A stretch of DNA of 64,000 nucleotides from Leadbetterella sp040829825. Lineage in GTDB: Bacteria; Bacteroidota; Bacteroidia; Cytophagales; Spirosomataceae. Shown one piece after another: positions 34,126 through 42,845 of this stretch (position 1 is the stretch's first letter; every line of letters begins with the position of its first letter). The notes beneath the pieces are model-generated. The model saw only the letters and a program-made list of their open reading frames with translations. It made no database searches and had not been told where the DNA came from. Made by a program: the position numbers and the translations under genes. The stretch is from NCBI RefSeq assembly GCF_040829825.1, contig NZ_JBFOLH010000002.1. One strand, written 5' to 3'.

Positions 34126-34827
34126 GTGGTGATAAATTTCAGGGAAAATACGGAGGAGCTTTTAATAGAGCGGCTGTTAAAGGGCTTTGATCATTCAAGA
34201 ATGGTCAGATGGGCCCGTGCTTCGCTGGATTCGGGAAGGTATGCGGAGAGCCTGATCATTTTAGCGACTATGGACAAGGCAACAAGAGAGGAAATAGAAA
34301 AATATTTTCTGAAAAGTATAGAGGAACTGGAATTGAATATTCCGAAAGATGTCCGGTCTCAGCTCAGGGAATATGCCAATGATATTGCCCTCGGGGTGCT
34401 GAGCGGGGATATGGGCCTCGACTACGGTTTCCTGCAGATGCTGAAGGTGGCGAAAGTATCTGACCGGGATGCCCGGTATACGGCATTTTCAGAAATAGAA
34501 GAAGACCTGGATAATCTTTTTTACGGACGGAAAACAAAAAGAGATGGCCTGACGCTGGAAAACCAGAAAGCATACATCAGGGAAGAGTTTGCCCTTTTCT
34601 CTGCTATGGAAATGCTGGATATCCCCCTGGCTGCCCGGCAACAGGAGTATTGTATGATCTGCGGGAAATTGTCTACACCCTACCCGCGGAAAAAATATTC
34701 GGTCAAAAGACCCTTCATTTTTCACGTGCTCAGCTGCGACTACTGCAGGTCAGAGCGCCTGAAGTCGGCTTCCCAGCATTATGTGAAGCGTAAAATCATT
34801 GAAAGTTACCAGCTGCAGGGATCCTGA
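34126..34827 (+). CDS. Unknown protein with C-terminal paired CxxC motifs
   Basis: A 233-residue protein that I do not recognise. The frame contains no upstream ATG; GTG at 34126 (or the next codon, also GTG) is the likely start. The first ~165 residues are charged and helical (ELLIERLLKGFDHSRMVRWARASLDSGRYAESLIILATMD), resembling HEAT/TPR-like helices. Near the C-terminus CMIC and CDYC are separated by 27 residues and should bind zinc in a treble-clef or zinc-ribbon fold. There is no signal peptide, so it is cytoplasmic. It stands alone before the flavin monooxygenase gene. Confidence 0.75.
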   Translation: MVINFRENTEELLIERLLKGFDHSRMVRWARASLDSGRYAESLIILATMDKATREEIEKYFLKSIEELELNIPKDVRSQLREYANDIALGVLSGDMGLDYGFLQMLKVAKVSDRDARYTAFSEIEEDLDNLFYGRKTKRDGLTLENQKAYIREEFALFSAMEMLDIPLAARQQEYCMICGKLSTPYPRKKYSVKRPFIFHVLSCDYCRSERLKSASQHYVKRKIIESYQLQGS

Positions 34828-34896
34828 CAGAACGATCAAGGACTCTGGTGTAAACTTATCGGTATCCGAAAGTGTTTTATAGGAAAAGGAGAGACA

Positions 34897-35886
34897 TTGA
34901 CGGATTTATCGATATTGGAGCTGGCCATCATCCGCGAAGGAGGAAATGCAGGAAAGGCCATTGAAGAAACAGTAGAAGCGGCCCGGCAGGCCGAAAACCT
35001 GGGATTTAAGCGTGTCTGGCTGGCAGAACACCACAATATGCCACATGTAGCCAGCTCGGCCACCGCTGTGCTGATCGGGCACGTGGCAGAGAAGACTGAG
35101 CGTATCCGGGTCGGATCAGGCGGAATTATGCTTCCCAACCATTCACCGCTCATTGTGGCGGAGCAGTTCGGTACGCTGGAGGCCATGTATCCCGGGCGGA
35201 TCGACCTCGGACTGGGCCGGGCTCCGGGAACCGATCAGGCTACTGCCCGGGCTATCCGGAGAGAGAATATCAATGCGGCTTTCAGTTTTCCGGCAGATGT
35301 GAGACAATTGCAAAAATACCTGGGAAATACCGATGAAAAAGCAGAAGTAAGGGCTTTCCCGGGCGAAGGAGCGCAGGTGCCGCTCTGGATCCTGGGCTCC
35401 AGCACCGATAGCGCTTACCTGGCCGCTGAATTGGGGCTCCCGTATTCATTTGCTGCTCATTTTGCCCCCCAGCAGCTTCATTCGGCTATAGATATTTACC
35501 GCAAAAACTTTAAGCCGTCGGCAGTGCTGGAGCAACCGAAAATGATGGTTTGCGTGAATGTTATTGCCGCCGATACCGATGAGGAGGCCCATTTTTTATC
35601 GACCAGCCTGATCCGGATGTTTATCGGCATTGTAACCAATAACCGTCTGCCCCTTATGCCACCCCAGGAGCTGCCCGATATTTTCTACCAGCACCGGGAA
35701 TTAAAGCATATGGTAGAAAACATGCTGGCCCATACGTTTATCGGCAGCAAAGAAACCATCCGGAAAAATTTATCGGTTTTTATTGCCGATACCCGCCTTG
35801 ATGAGCTGATGGTGACTTCTTATTTTTATGATATAGAAGCAAAGCTGAAGTCCATGCGTATTCTGAAGGAAGCACTTGAATCATGA
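34897..35886 (+). CDS. LLM-class flavin-dependent oxidoreductase
   Basis: A 329-residue bacterial luciferase-like protein of the MsnO8/YhbW group, predicted to use FMNH2 and oxygen in the cytoplasm. It contains FKRVWLAEHHNMPHVASSATAVLIGHVA, RIRVGSGGIMLPNHSPLIVAEQFGTLEAMYPGRIDLGLGRAPG and VPLWILGSSTDSAYLAAELGLPYSFAAHF. No in-frame ATG exists upstream; TTG at 34897 is preceded by a genuine Shine-Dalgarno sequence (AAGGAGAG), rare in this window and decisive for the start. It is convergent with hutG, 9 nt apart. The substrate is unknown. Confidence 0.9.
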   Translation: MTDLSILELAIIREGGNAGKAIEETVEAARQAENLGFKRVWLAEHHNMPHVASSATAVLIGHVAEKTERIRVGSGGIMLPNHSPLIVAEQFGTLEAMYPGRIDLGLGRAPGTDQATARAIRRENINAAFSFPADVRQLQKYLGNTDEKAEVRAFPGEGAQVPLWILGSSTDSAYLAAELGLPYSFAAHFAPQQLHSAIDIYRKNFKPSAVLEQPKMMVCVNVIAADTDEEAHFLSTSLIRMFIGIVTNNRLPLMPPQELPDIFYQHRELKHMVENMLAHTFIGSKETIRKNLSVFIADTRLDELMVTSYFYDIEAKLKSMRILKEALES

Positions 35887-35895
35887 AGTGAGGAT

Positions 35896-36858
35896 TCAGG
35901 CCCGTAAGAATTCAGCTATCATCTCTGCCAGGAGCTTCCCGATAGCGGGACAGGTCCTGCCATCGTACAGTTCGGCGGCACCTTCGCAAAGGTGAATGTA
36001 GCTGAGGTTCGGGGTGGTTTTGACTTCCCGGATAAACCGCAATGCCTGCCGTACGCTGAAACCTACCGGTGAAGAGGCGCTGGAAAGTACGTTTTCCACG
36101 GCATCCAGATCGATCTCTATGCCCAGGGGCATCGAAGAAGTGTGATCCAGTGCCGACTTTATGGCCCTTTTATAGGCATCATTTTCCAGGTCTGCCAGCT
36201 CGTCGAAGTAGTGTACCTGTAGTCGGAAATTCGTTTCGAATTCGTGAAGCATATATTCGTTGATATAGCTCTTCTGAAGCCCGAAAACCGAATATTGTCC
36301 CAGGTATCCCTCGCTCATGGCGTAAGAAAACCCGTTCCCGGAATGCCGCCCCTCGGGTTTCCGGAAGTCAGCGTGTGCATCAAAATTAATTACAGACACA
36401 GGCATGCCCAGGGCCTGTGAAGTTCCCCTGAGGTGGGCATAGGCATTGTTATGTCCGCCACCGATAACAACGGGTATCCTGCCCGCAGAAACAATTTCAT
36501 AGATTTTCAGGGAAACCTCCCGGTCTATCTGCTCTACCTGTTTCCGAAGCTCATCCACGCCGGCATGCGCCAGATCGGGAAACCGGAAATACCCGGATAG
36601 AAAAATGCTCTCTCCGCTTAAGAAACGGTTACTTTGCAGGTTAAGAAATGCTTTCAGGAAAGCTGGCCAGGCAGTTTCCGTACCGCCGGTTCCGTAATTG
36701 GCACGTACCCCTACTGATTCAGGGATCCCGATAAGCTCATAAGGGGTATTTTCATTACCGGTCAGGGAGATGACTTCGCCAATGCGCGTTTCGCCGTTGC
36801 GCGGCTTTACGATCTCCGCTATATCTTCCGGGCCGTATTTTATAAAATGACTGGTCAT
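35896..36858 (-). CDS. hutG: Formimidoylglutamase (arginase family)
   Basis: A 320-residue ureohydrolase-fold enzyme, last in the histidine degradation set: N-formimidoyl-glutamate to glutamate and formamide. Manganese-binding motifs of the arginase family are present: GGGHNNAYAH, NFDAHADFR and EIDLDAVE. The assignment within the family rests on its position 12 nt after hutI; agmatinase or arginase cannot be ruled out by motifs alone. It is the last gene on this strand before the convergent flavin monooxygenase. Confidence 0.88.
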   Translation of the reverse strand: MTSHFIKYGPEDIAEIVKPRNGETRIGEVISLTGNENTPYELIGIPESVGVRANYGTGGTETAWPAFLKAFLNLQSNRFLSGESIFLSGYFRFPDLAHAGVDELRKQVEQIDREVSLKIYEIVSAGRIPVVIGGGHNNAYAHLRGTSQALGMPVSVINFDAHADFRKPEGRHSGNGFSYAMSEGYLGQYSVFGLQKSYINEYMLHEFETNFRLQVHYFDELADLENDAYKRAIKSALDHTSSMPLGIEIDLDAVENVLSSASSPVGFSVRQALRFIREVKTTPNLSYIHLCEGAAELYDGRTCPAIGKLLAEMIAEFLRA

Positions 36859-36870
36859 GGAGGTAAGGCA

Positions 36871-38103
36871 TTACTCATAAAACTCACCATTAATGATCAC
36901 CTGATCTACGAGATTTTCTCCAAAACTATACGGCAGGTAAGCGACAGACGGGATCTTTTCGGTGAGGATCAGGTTGGCCCGTTTGCCTGTTGCAATACTG
37001 CCCAGTTCCTCTTCCAGCTCCATCGCGTATGCACCGTTTAGGGTGGCGGCATTTATAGCTTCTTCGGGCAGCATTTTCATCTGGATACAGCTCATGGAAA
37101 CCACCATATTCATGTTGCCGGAGGGAGATGACCCCGGATTGAAATCGCTGGCCAGCACTACTGCGGCATTGTTTTCAATAAGCCTTCGGGCAGGGGGGAA
37201 GCCCATACGCAGGAAGTAGGCAGCGGTGGGCAGCAAGGTGGCCATAGGCGCATCGGTAAGCCCGAGAATCCGGATCTCTTCATCGGAAATGGTTTCAAGA
37301 TGGTCAACCGACAGGGCCCCGGTACGATAGCCGGCCTGCACCCCGCCTGAAATATTCAGCTGGTTGGCGTGAATTTTCGGTTTCAAACCGAAAGCTGCGC
37401 CTACCCTGCAGATTTCTTCCGTCTCCGCCTGACTGAAAAAACCCTCTTCGCAAAATACGTCGATATAGTCGGCCAGGTTTTCCTGCACTATAGCCGGCAG
37501 CATTTCCTGCAGGATCAGGTCAATGTAGGCCCGGCGGTTGCCCTTGTATTCCATAGGGATGGCATGCGCACCCAGGAAAGTGGCTTTGACGGGAACCGGG
37601 GCCCACTCCTTCAGGCGGCGGATCACCCGGAGCATCTTAAGCTCAGTTTCGGTGCTTAAGCCGTAACCGCTTTTGATCTCCAGCGCTCCGGTGCCCAGGC
37701 GTATCAGCCTGGAGAGCCGTTCTTTGGCGAGATCAAAAAGAACCTCCTCTTCCGTTTCGGCCAGTTTCCGGGCAGAGTTAAGAATTCCCCCTCCTTTGGC
37801 GGCAATTTCGGCATAGCTCAATCCTTTGATCTTATCTATAAATTCGGCCTCGCGTGACGCCGCAAAAACCAGGTGGGAGTGGCTGTCGCACCAGGCGGGC
37901 AGCACTGACCGGCCTTCGGCGTCTACGATACGGTAGTCGCCGAAGTGGTGCAGGTCTTCCATCCGGCCGAATCCGGTGATACGCCCGTCGTCTATTTTCA
38001 GGTACGCATGGTTTAGTACGGGCAGCTCGGCCAGCTGGCTGCCGCGTAAGCGCCCGGTGTTCGGGCGCACATTGATGAGATGTCGTATATTGGTTATAAG
38101 CAT
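36871..38103 (-). CDS. hutI: Imidazolonepropionase
   Basis: A 410-residue amidohydrolase that opens 4-imidazolone-5-propionate to formimidoylglutamate. The metal motif is CDSHSHLVFAASREAEF, followed by KGLSYAEIAAKGGGIL, EIKSGYGLSTETELKML, KATFLGAHAIP, KIHANQLNISGGVQ and ASDFNPGSSPSGNM. ATG at 38103. A REP-like palindrome begins 11 nt upstream, and a Y1 transposase gene lies between hutI and hutU, so expression may depend on read-through or a new promoter. Confidence 0.96.
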   Translation of the reverse strand: MLITNIRHLINVRPNTGRLRGSQLAELPVLNHAYLKIDDGRITGFGRMEDLHHFGDYRIVDAEGRSVLPAWCDSHSHLVFAASREAEFIDKIKGLSYAEIAAKGGGILNSARKLAETEEEVLFDLAKERLSRLIRLGTGALEIKSGYGLSTETELKMLRVIRRLKEWAPVPVKATFLGAHAIPMEYKGNRRAYIDLILQEMLPAIVQENLADYIDVFCEEGFFSQAETEEICRVGAAFGLKPKIHANQLNISGGVQAGYRTGALSVDHLETISDEEIRILGLTDAPMATLLPTAAYFLRMGFPPARRLIENNAAVVLASDFNPGSSPSGNMNMVVSMSCIQMKMLPEEAINAATLNGAYAMELEEELGSIATGKRANLILTEKIPSVAYLPYSFGENLVDQVIINGEFYE

Positions 38104-38114
38104 AGGCAGGGGTG

Positions 38115-38202
38115 CCCTGGACTGTGTCCAAGGGTAAGGTGGATGCCATACCTGCGGTACGGGGGAAGGAAGGTATCATGTACTATCCGGAGGCCCGTAC
38201 CG
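38115..38202. repeat. REP-like palindromes between hutI and the transposase gene
   Basis: CCCTGGACTGTGTCCAAGGG (38115-38134) resembles the A palindrome found near 21.4 kb and 38.8 kb. Further in, CGGTACGGG (38155-38163) and CCCGTACCG (38194-38202) are perfect inverted copies. They lie between hutI and the transposase gene and may be its downstream border structure. Confidence 0.6.
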
Positions 38203-38239
38203 GTAAATGAAGTGCAGCATTTGTGATGACGGGTGGAAA

Positions 38240-38692
38240 TCAGGTTTCTTCCCAGAACCATTTGATGTCTTTTTGTATGTTTTGTTCTTTCCATAGTCTT
38301 TGGATTTCTTGCTGGAAGCTCTCGTTTCTATGGTGTTTTTGTTGGTTTTTGATATAGTTAGTTATGACTTCTTTTTGCTTATATGCATACGTTAAGGCGC
38401 AATATTTTATTCCCCAGCCTCTGAATTTTGGAAAAAGTCCGGACGCTTTGATCCATTTTCCAGAACTCCCTTTTATGGCTTTTATCAGGTCGGCTAAGGG
38501 GACTGTCGGGTGAAGGTCGCATAGCATGTGTATATGATCTTCCATTCCATTTATCCGGTACAGCACGCAGCCCTTGTTTTTGATGATACCCCAGATGTAC
38601 CTGTATAGTTCCGGAGCTTTCTCCAGCTCCAGAGCTTTATCGCTGTATTTTGTGCGGATGATGATGTGATATAGTATTTGTGTGTATGCCAT
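38240..38692 (-). CDS. Y1 (HUH) transposase, IS200-like/RAYT family
   Basis: A 150-residue single-strand DNA nuclease of the TnpA_REP/IS200 superfamily. The HUH motif is His53-Ile-His55 (GMEDHIHML), and the likely nucleophile is Tyr113 (VITNYIKNQQKHH). MAYTQILYHIIIRTK and FPKFRGWG match the Bacteroidota branch of IS200/IS605 transposases. It is full length with no frameshift. It lies in the middle of the hut genes, flanked on both sides by palindromes, and no tnpB is nearby. Domesticated REP-associated transposase and simple IS200 copy are both possible. Confidence 0.9.
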   Translation of the reverse strand: MAYTQILYHIIIRTKYSDKALELEKAPELYRYIWGIIKNKGCVLYRINGMEDHIHMLCDLHPTVPLADLIKAIKGSSGKWIKASGLFPKFRGWGIKYCALTYAYKQKEVITNYIKNQQKHHRNESFQQEIQRLWKEQNIQKDIKWFWEET

Positions 38693-38748
38693 GGTATGTA
38701 GTGTTTAGCCCCCGTACATATGTCCGGAGGTGTGTGGGTGTCTGGTCC

Positions 38749-38846
38749 CTGGGGCCGGGCTGGTGACGGGCGGGGTCACGGGTCGGGCCCGGGTTAGGAC
38801 CCCGGACTGCGTCCAGGGGTAATGCAAATGTAACTCCTACGGAGTT
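38749..38846. repeat. GC-rich hairpin region and A+B palindrome unit upstream of transposase
   Basis: The block 38749-38800 can fold between GGTCC and GGACC ends with an inner GTGAC/GTCAC pair. It is followed by CCCCGGACTGCGTCCAGGGG (38803-38822), a short spacer, and AACTCCTACGGAGTT (38832-38846). This is the same A+B order as at 21370-21414, placed directly upstream of the transposase gene and at the edge of the tandem array. Confidence 0.7.
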
Positions 38847-38865
38847 AAGAGAGAAACTTTTGGGG

Positions 38866-39360
38866 GCAAAAGTTGAAGTGTCCCCAACTAACTCCGTAGG
38901 AGTTGTACTACCGTATCCGCTGGACGGACTCCGCGGAAACTGGGTGCAAAAGTTGAAGTGTCCCCCAACCAACTCCGTAGGAGTTGTACTACCGTATCCG
39001 CTGGACGGACTCCGCGGAAACTGGGTGCAAAAGTTGAAGTGTCCCCCAACNNNNNNNNNNNNNNNNNNNNNNNNNNNNNNNNNNNNNNNNNNNNNNNNNN
39101 NNNNNNNNNNNNNNNNNNNNNNNNNNNNNNNNNNNNNNNNNNNNNNCCAACTCCGTAGGAGTTGTACTACCGTATCCGCTGGACGGACTCCGCGGAAACT
39201 GGGTGCAAAAGTTGAAGTGTCCCCAACCAACTCCGTAGGAGTTGTACTACCGTATCCGCTGGACGAAGTCCGCGGAACCTGGGGCAAAAGTTGAAGTACT
39301 CCCAACCAACTCCGTAGGAGTTGCACTACCGTATCCGTTGGACGAAGTCCGCGGAAACTG
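38866..39360. repeat. 79-81-bp tandem repeat array with palindromic cores
   Basis: Units begin near GCAAAAGTTGAAGTGTCCCC and contain the palindrome AACTCCGTAGGAGTT (38890-38904, 38971-38985, 39149-39163, 39229-39243, 39308-39322), then TACTACCGTATCCG and a GGACGGACTCCGCGG segment. Spacing is 80, 81 and 79 bp, so no frame is kept. The last two units diverge (GACGAAGTCC). Ninety-six N bases interrupt the array, so the copy number is a minimum of five. No gene is credible here. Confidence 0.92.
39051..39146. other. Assembly gap (96 N)
   Basis: Bases 39051-39146 are N. The gap sits inside the 80-bp tandem array, so it probably marks collapsed repeats; the true length is unknown. Confidence 0.99.
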
Positions 39361-39494
39361 GTGAACGAAGTCCGCGGGAGACGGGTGAAGTCCCGGCAGG
39401 CAGCCACGCCCCCGCGCTTCCTTTGCTCTCTGAACGGCGTTCAGGACTAAGGTAAGTGTAACTTCCGGGAAGTTCAGGAGGCTTGGCAAGCCCC

Positions 39495-41162
39495 TCAACT
39501 TAGCCTGAACGTCTCCTTTACTTCCAGTGCCTTTCCGTAGCCCGCGTCTGCGTGCCGGTAGACTCCCATGGCGGGGTCGTTGAAGAGCACCCGGCGGAGG
39601 CATTCTCCGGCGCGGTCGGTACCGTCGGCCAGCACCACCATTCCCGCATGCTGCGAGTAGCCCATGCCCACGCCGCCGCCGTGGTGAAAGCTCACCCAGG
39701 TGGCACCGCCGGAGGTATTGCTGAGCAGGTTCAGCAGGGCCCAGTCGCTCACGGCGTCTGAGCCGTCTTTCATGGCTTCGGTTTCGCGGTTAGGCGAGGC
39801 CACGCTGCCGCAGTCGAGGTGGTCACGACCTATTACCACAGGCGCTTTCAGCTCACCGTTGCGAACCATTTCATTGAACCTGAGCCCAGCTTTTTCTCTT
39901 TCTCCCAGGCCAAGCCAGCAGATACGGGCGGGTAAACCCTGGAACGCGATCCTTTCCCGCGCCTGGGTGAGCCAGGTTTTCAGTCCTTCGTTTTCGGGGA
40001 AAAGCTCCAGCAGGGCCTGGTCGGTTTTGTAAATATCTTCGGGGTCACCGCTAAGTGCCACCCAGCGGAAGGGCCCTTTGCCTTCACAGAAGAGCGGCCG
40101 GATATAGGCCGGTGAAAACCCTGGGAAATCAAAGGCATTCTTCACTCCGCCCTGTTGGGCAAATGCGCGGATATTGTTGCCATAGTCAAAGGTTACGGCT
40201 CCTTTTTTCTGCAGTTCGAGCATCAGGCTAACATGGCGTGCCATGCTCTGAATGGCCAGCTCCTGGTACCGGGCGGGGTTTTCTTTCCGAAGCTTCTGGG
40301 CTTCCTGCAGCGGCATGCCGTGCGGCACGTACCCGTTCACCGGGTCGTGGGCCGAGGTCTGGTCGGTAAGAATATCCGGGGTTATCCCGTCTTCGAGGAG
40401 GCGTTGCAGGAAATCCCCGGCATCCATTTCAATGCCTATGGAAACGGCTTTTCCTTCTGCTTTGTACTTCAGGGCCAGGTCGCGGCCCTCTTCGTATGTA
40501 CTGGCCCGGATGTCGAGGTAACGGGTATCCAGCCTTTTCTGAATGCTGGCAGGATTGATGTCGGCCGAGAGGCTGGTGGCTCCGGCCATGCTGGCGGCCA
40601 GGGGCTGAGCACCGCCCATACCGCCCAGGCCGGCGGTGACCAGCAGCCTGCCTTTCAGATCTCCGCCGAAATGCTGCCGGCCGCATTCCACAAAGGTTTC
40701 ATAGGTGCCCTGCACAATGCCCTGTGAACCGATGTAGATCCACGAGCCGGCGGTCATTTGTCCGTACATCATCAGCCCTTTTTCCCGCAGCTCATAAAAA
40801 TGCTCCCAGGTGGCCCATTTGGGTACCAGGTTGGAATTGGCAATGAGCACACGCGGCGCCTGCGGATGGGTGCGTACCACCCCCACAGGCTTGCCGCTTT
40901 GCACCAGGAGCGAATGGTCTTCGTCCAGCTCGTACAGGTATCTGATGATGCTGACCAATGCTTCGCGGTTGCGCGCAGCTTGCCCGATGCCGCCATATAC
41001 GACCAGCTCATCGGGGTTTTCTGCAACTTCCGCGTCCAGGTTGTTGAGAAGCATGCGTAAAGGGGCCTCGGTTTGCCACGACCGGGCATGGAGGCGGGTG
41101 CCTGTAGGGGCCTTATACACCGGATGTGCTGCGTACCGGGCAATAAACTGTTCTGCTGTCAT
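39495..41162 (-). CDS. hutU: Urocanate hydratase
   Basis: A 555-residue urocanase that converts urocanate to imidazolonepropionate using tightly bound NAD. It contains VYGGIGQAARNREALVSI, VANSNLVPKWATWEHF-type text (ANSNLVPKWATW), MTAGSWIYIGSQGIVQGTYETF, the dinucleotide loop GLGGMGGAQPLA, DFPGFSPAYIRPLFCEG and HHGGGVGMGYSQHAGMV. Its ATG overlaps the hutH stop by 4 nt. The region after its stop is repetitive, so co-transcription with hutI is uncertain. Confidence 0.97.
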   Translation of the reverse strand: MTAEQFIARYAAHPVYKAPTGTRLHARSWQTEAPLRMLLNNLDAEVAENPDELVVYGGIGQAARNREALVSIIRYLYELDEDHSLLVQSGKPVGVVRTHPQAPRVLIANSNLVPKWATWEHFYELREKGLMMYGQMTAGSWIYIGSQGIVQGTYETFVECGRQHFGGDLKGRLLVTAGLGGMGGAQPLAASMAGATSLSADINPASIQKRLDTRYLDIRASTYEEGRDLALKYKAEGKAVSIGIEMDAGDFLQRLLEDGITPDILTDQTSAHDPVNGYVPHGMPLQEAQKLRKENPARYQELAIQSMARHVSLMLELQKKGAVTFDYGNNIRAFAQQGGVKNAFDFPGFSPAYIRPLFCEGKGPFRWVALSGDPEDIYKTDQALLELFPENEGLKTWLTQARERIAFQGLPARICWLGLGEREKAGLRFNEMVRNGELKAPVVIGRDHLDCGSVASPNRETEAMKDGSDAVSDWALLNLLSNTSGGATWVSFHHGGGVGMGYSQHAGMVVLADGTDRAGECLRRVLFNDPAMGVYRHADAGYGKALEVKETFRLS

Positions 41163-42727
41163 AGGTTGATGGTAAATGTTGAATAGTTTTGATTCAGTTC
41201 GGTTTGCTGGGCACGGGCTGCTTCTTTCATGTTTTTGACGAAGGAGTAGTCCTGCACCATTCGTTTGATCTCTTTGATATCTTCCGCAAAAATGCGGTCT
41301 TCTTTGGCAAAAGAAACCTTCCTGCGTACAAACTCATGGGCCTCTTCCAGGAGGACCGAGCTTTTCAGCGGTCTCCTGAACTCAATGGCCTGGCAGGCGC
41401 TCATCAGCTCAATGGCCAGGATGTACTCCAGGTTATCCAGTATTTTGTAGAGCTTCCGTCCGCTGATGCTGCCCATCGATACGTGGTCTTCCTGGCCCAG
41501 TGAGGTGGGTACGCTGTCGGCCGAGGCCGGAAAGCAGAGCGTTTTGTTCTCGGTCACCAGGGCCGCGGTGGTGTATTGCGGGATCATGAAGCCGGAGTTC
41601 AGGCCTACATCGTTCATGAGCAGCATGGGCAGCCCGAATTTCCCTTCCAGCAGGAGGTAGCAGCGCCGGTCGGAGATATTGCCCAGTTCGGCGGCGGCAA
41701 AGCAGGCGTAATCTAAGGGCAGCGCCATGGGCTGGCCGTGGAAATTGCCCCCGCTGATGGTGTCATTGCTGCTAAAAATGATGGGGTTGTCGGTAACGGA
41801 ATTCAGCTCGGTTTCGGTGAGCTCTTTCAGGTGCAGCCAGGCATTCCGGGCCGCTCCGTGCACCTGCGGCATACAGCGCAGGCTGTAGGGGTCCTGTACC
41901 CGTTCGCAGTCTACATGGCTCTCCATGATCTCGGAGTCGCGGAGGAGGACCCGTAACCGCTGGGCCACCAGCTGGTTGCCGGCAAAGGGACGGAGCTCAT
42001 GCAGCCGGGCGTCAAAAGGAGCCTTGGTGCCCTGTAGCGATTCGAGGCTCATGGCGCCGATCACGTCAGCGATCTCGAGACAGTTGAAGAAACGTTCCAC
42101 GCATTTCACGGCATAGCTCAGGATAAACTGGGTGCCGTTAATGAGGGCCAGGCCTTCTTTCGGGCCCAGCTGAACCGGTTCAAGCCCGGTTCTTTCCAGC
42201 ACCCGTGAAGTAGCCGTTATTTCACCCCGGTATTCTACTTCTCCCAGGCCGATCAGGGGTAGGAACAGGTGGGAAAGGGGGGCCAGGTCACCGCTGGCAC
42301 CTACGCTTCCTTTCTCGGGGACAACCGGTATGACATTGTTTTCGATGTGCCACAAAATACGTTCCAGCGTGGTCAGCTGCACACCCGAATACCCCCTGGC
42401 CAGGGCGTGGAGCTTGGTGATGAGCATGATTTTGGCAATTTCGGGGGGAATATTGTCGCCTACCCCCACACTGTGCGATTGCAGGATTTTGTATTGCAAT
42501 GTACGGGTGTCTTCTTCCGAAATACTTTTGTTGGCCAGGATGCCGAAGCCCGTATTTACACCGTAAACGGTTCTCTGGCTGGCCACAATTTCCTGCACAT
42601 CGGCCTGTGATTTTTTGATTTTTTTCAGCGTGTTTTCCGATAAGACCCCTTTTACCGTACCCCGGGCTAAACCCAATGTGATTTCTACGGTCAGGTGGTC
42701 TTCGCCGTAATTAAAGTGTTTGTTCAT
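41159..42727 (-). CDS. hutH: Histidine ammonia-lyase
   Basis: A 522-residue lyase that removes ammonia from histidine to give urocanate, the first step of the pathway. The MIO cofactor tripeptide is Ala144-Ser145-Gly146 (GSVGASGDLAPLSH). VYGVNTGFGILANKSI, KEGLALINGTQ, PYSLRCMPQVHGAARNA and NFHGQPMAL are further landmarks. It is first on the minus strand and overlaps hutU by 4 nt, so it sets expression of the catabolic genes. The regulator of the system is not in view. Confidence 0.97.
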   Translation of the reverse strand: MNKHFNYGEDHLTVEITLGLARGTVKGVLSENTLKKIKKSQADVQEIVASQRTVYGVNTGFGILANKSISEEDTRTLQYKILQSHSVGVGDNIPPEIAKIMLITKLHALARGYSGVQLTTLERILWHIENNVIPVVPEKGSVGASGDLAPLSHLFLPLIGLGEVEYRGEITATSRVLERTGLEPVQLGPKEGLALINGTQFILSYAVKCVERFFNCLEIADVIGAMSLESLQGTKAPFDARLHELRPFAGNQLVAQRLRVLLRDSEIMESHVDCERVQDPYSLRCMPQVHGAARNAWLHLKELTETELNSVTDNPIIFSSNDTISGGNFHGQPMALPLDYACFAAAELGNISDRRCYLLLEGKFGLPMLLMNDVGLNSGFMIPQYTTAALVTENKTLCFPASADSVPTSLGQEDHVSMGSISGRKLYKILDNLEYILAIELMSACQAIEFRRPLKSSVLLEEAHEFVRRKVSFAKEDRIFAEDIKEIKRMVQDYSFVKNMKEAARAQQTELNQNYSTFTINL

Positions 42728-42800
42728 GAAATAAATATTGGACTGTTCAAAGATAGGGATATTTTACGAGGGTTGTAATTGGTTTGCACATAATAGTGAT

Positions 42801-42826
42801 TTGTACAGATTTTTTACGTACATTTG
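42801..42826 (+). promoter_or_regulatory. Candidate promoter of the toxin-antitoxin pair
   Basis: TACATTTG (42819-42826) matches the Bacteroidota -7 box TAnnTTTG, 20 nt before the antitoxin ATG. A TTG at 42801-42803 lies 15 nt upstream, shorter than the usual ~19-nt spacing, so the -33 element is doubtful. Confidence 0.4.
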
Positions 42827-42845
42827 TAAAAAGAAGTTGAATTAT

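Noticed and set aside
38866..39360. CRISPR array
   Set aside because: The whole 80-bp unit is repeated with no unique spacers, and no cas genes are nearby.
38637..39407. Open frames running through the 80-bp repeats and the N gap on both strands
   Set aside because: The frames exist only because N codons are not stops; the unit length (79-81 bp) breaks frame between copies and the sequence is palindromic repeat.
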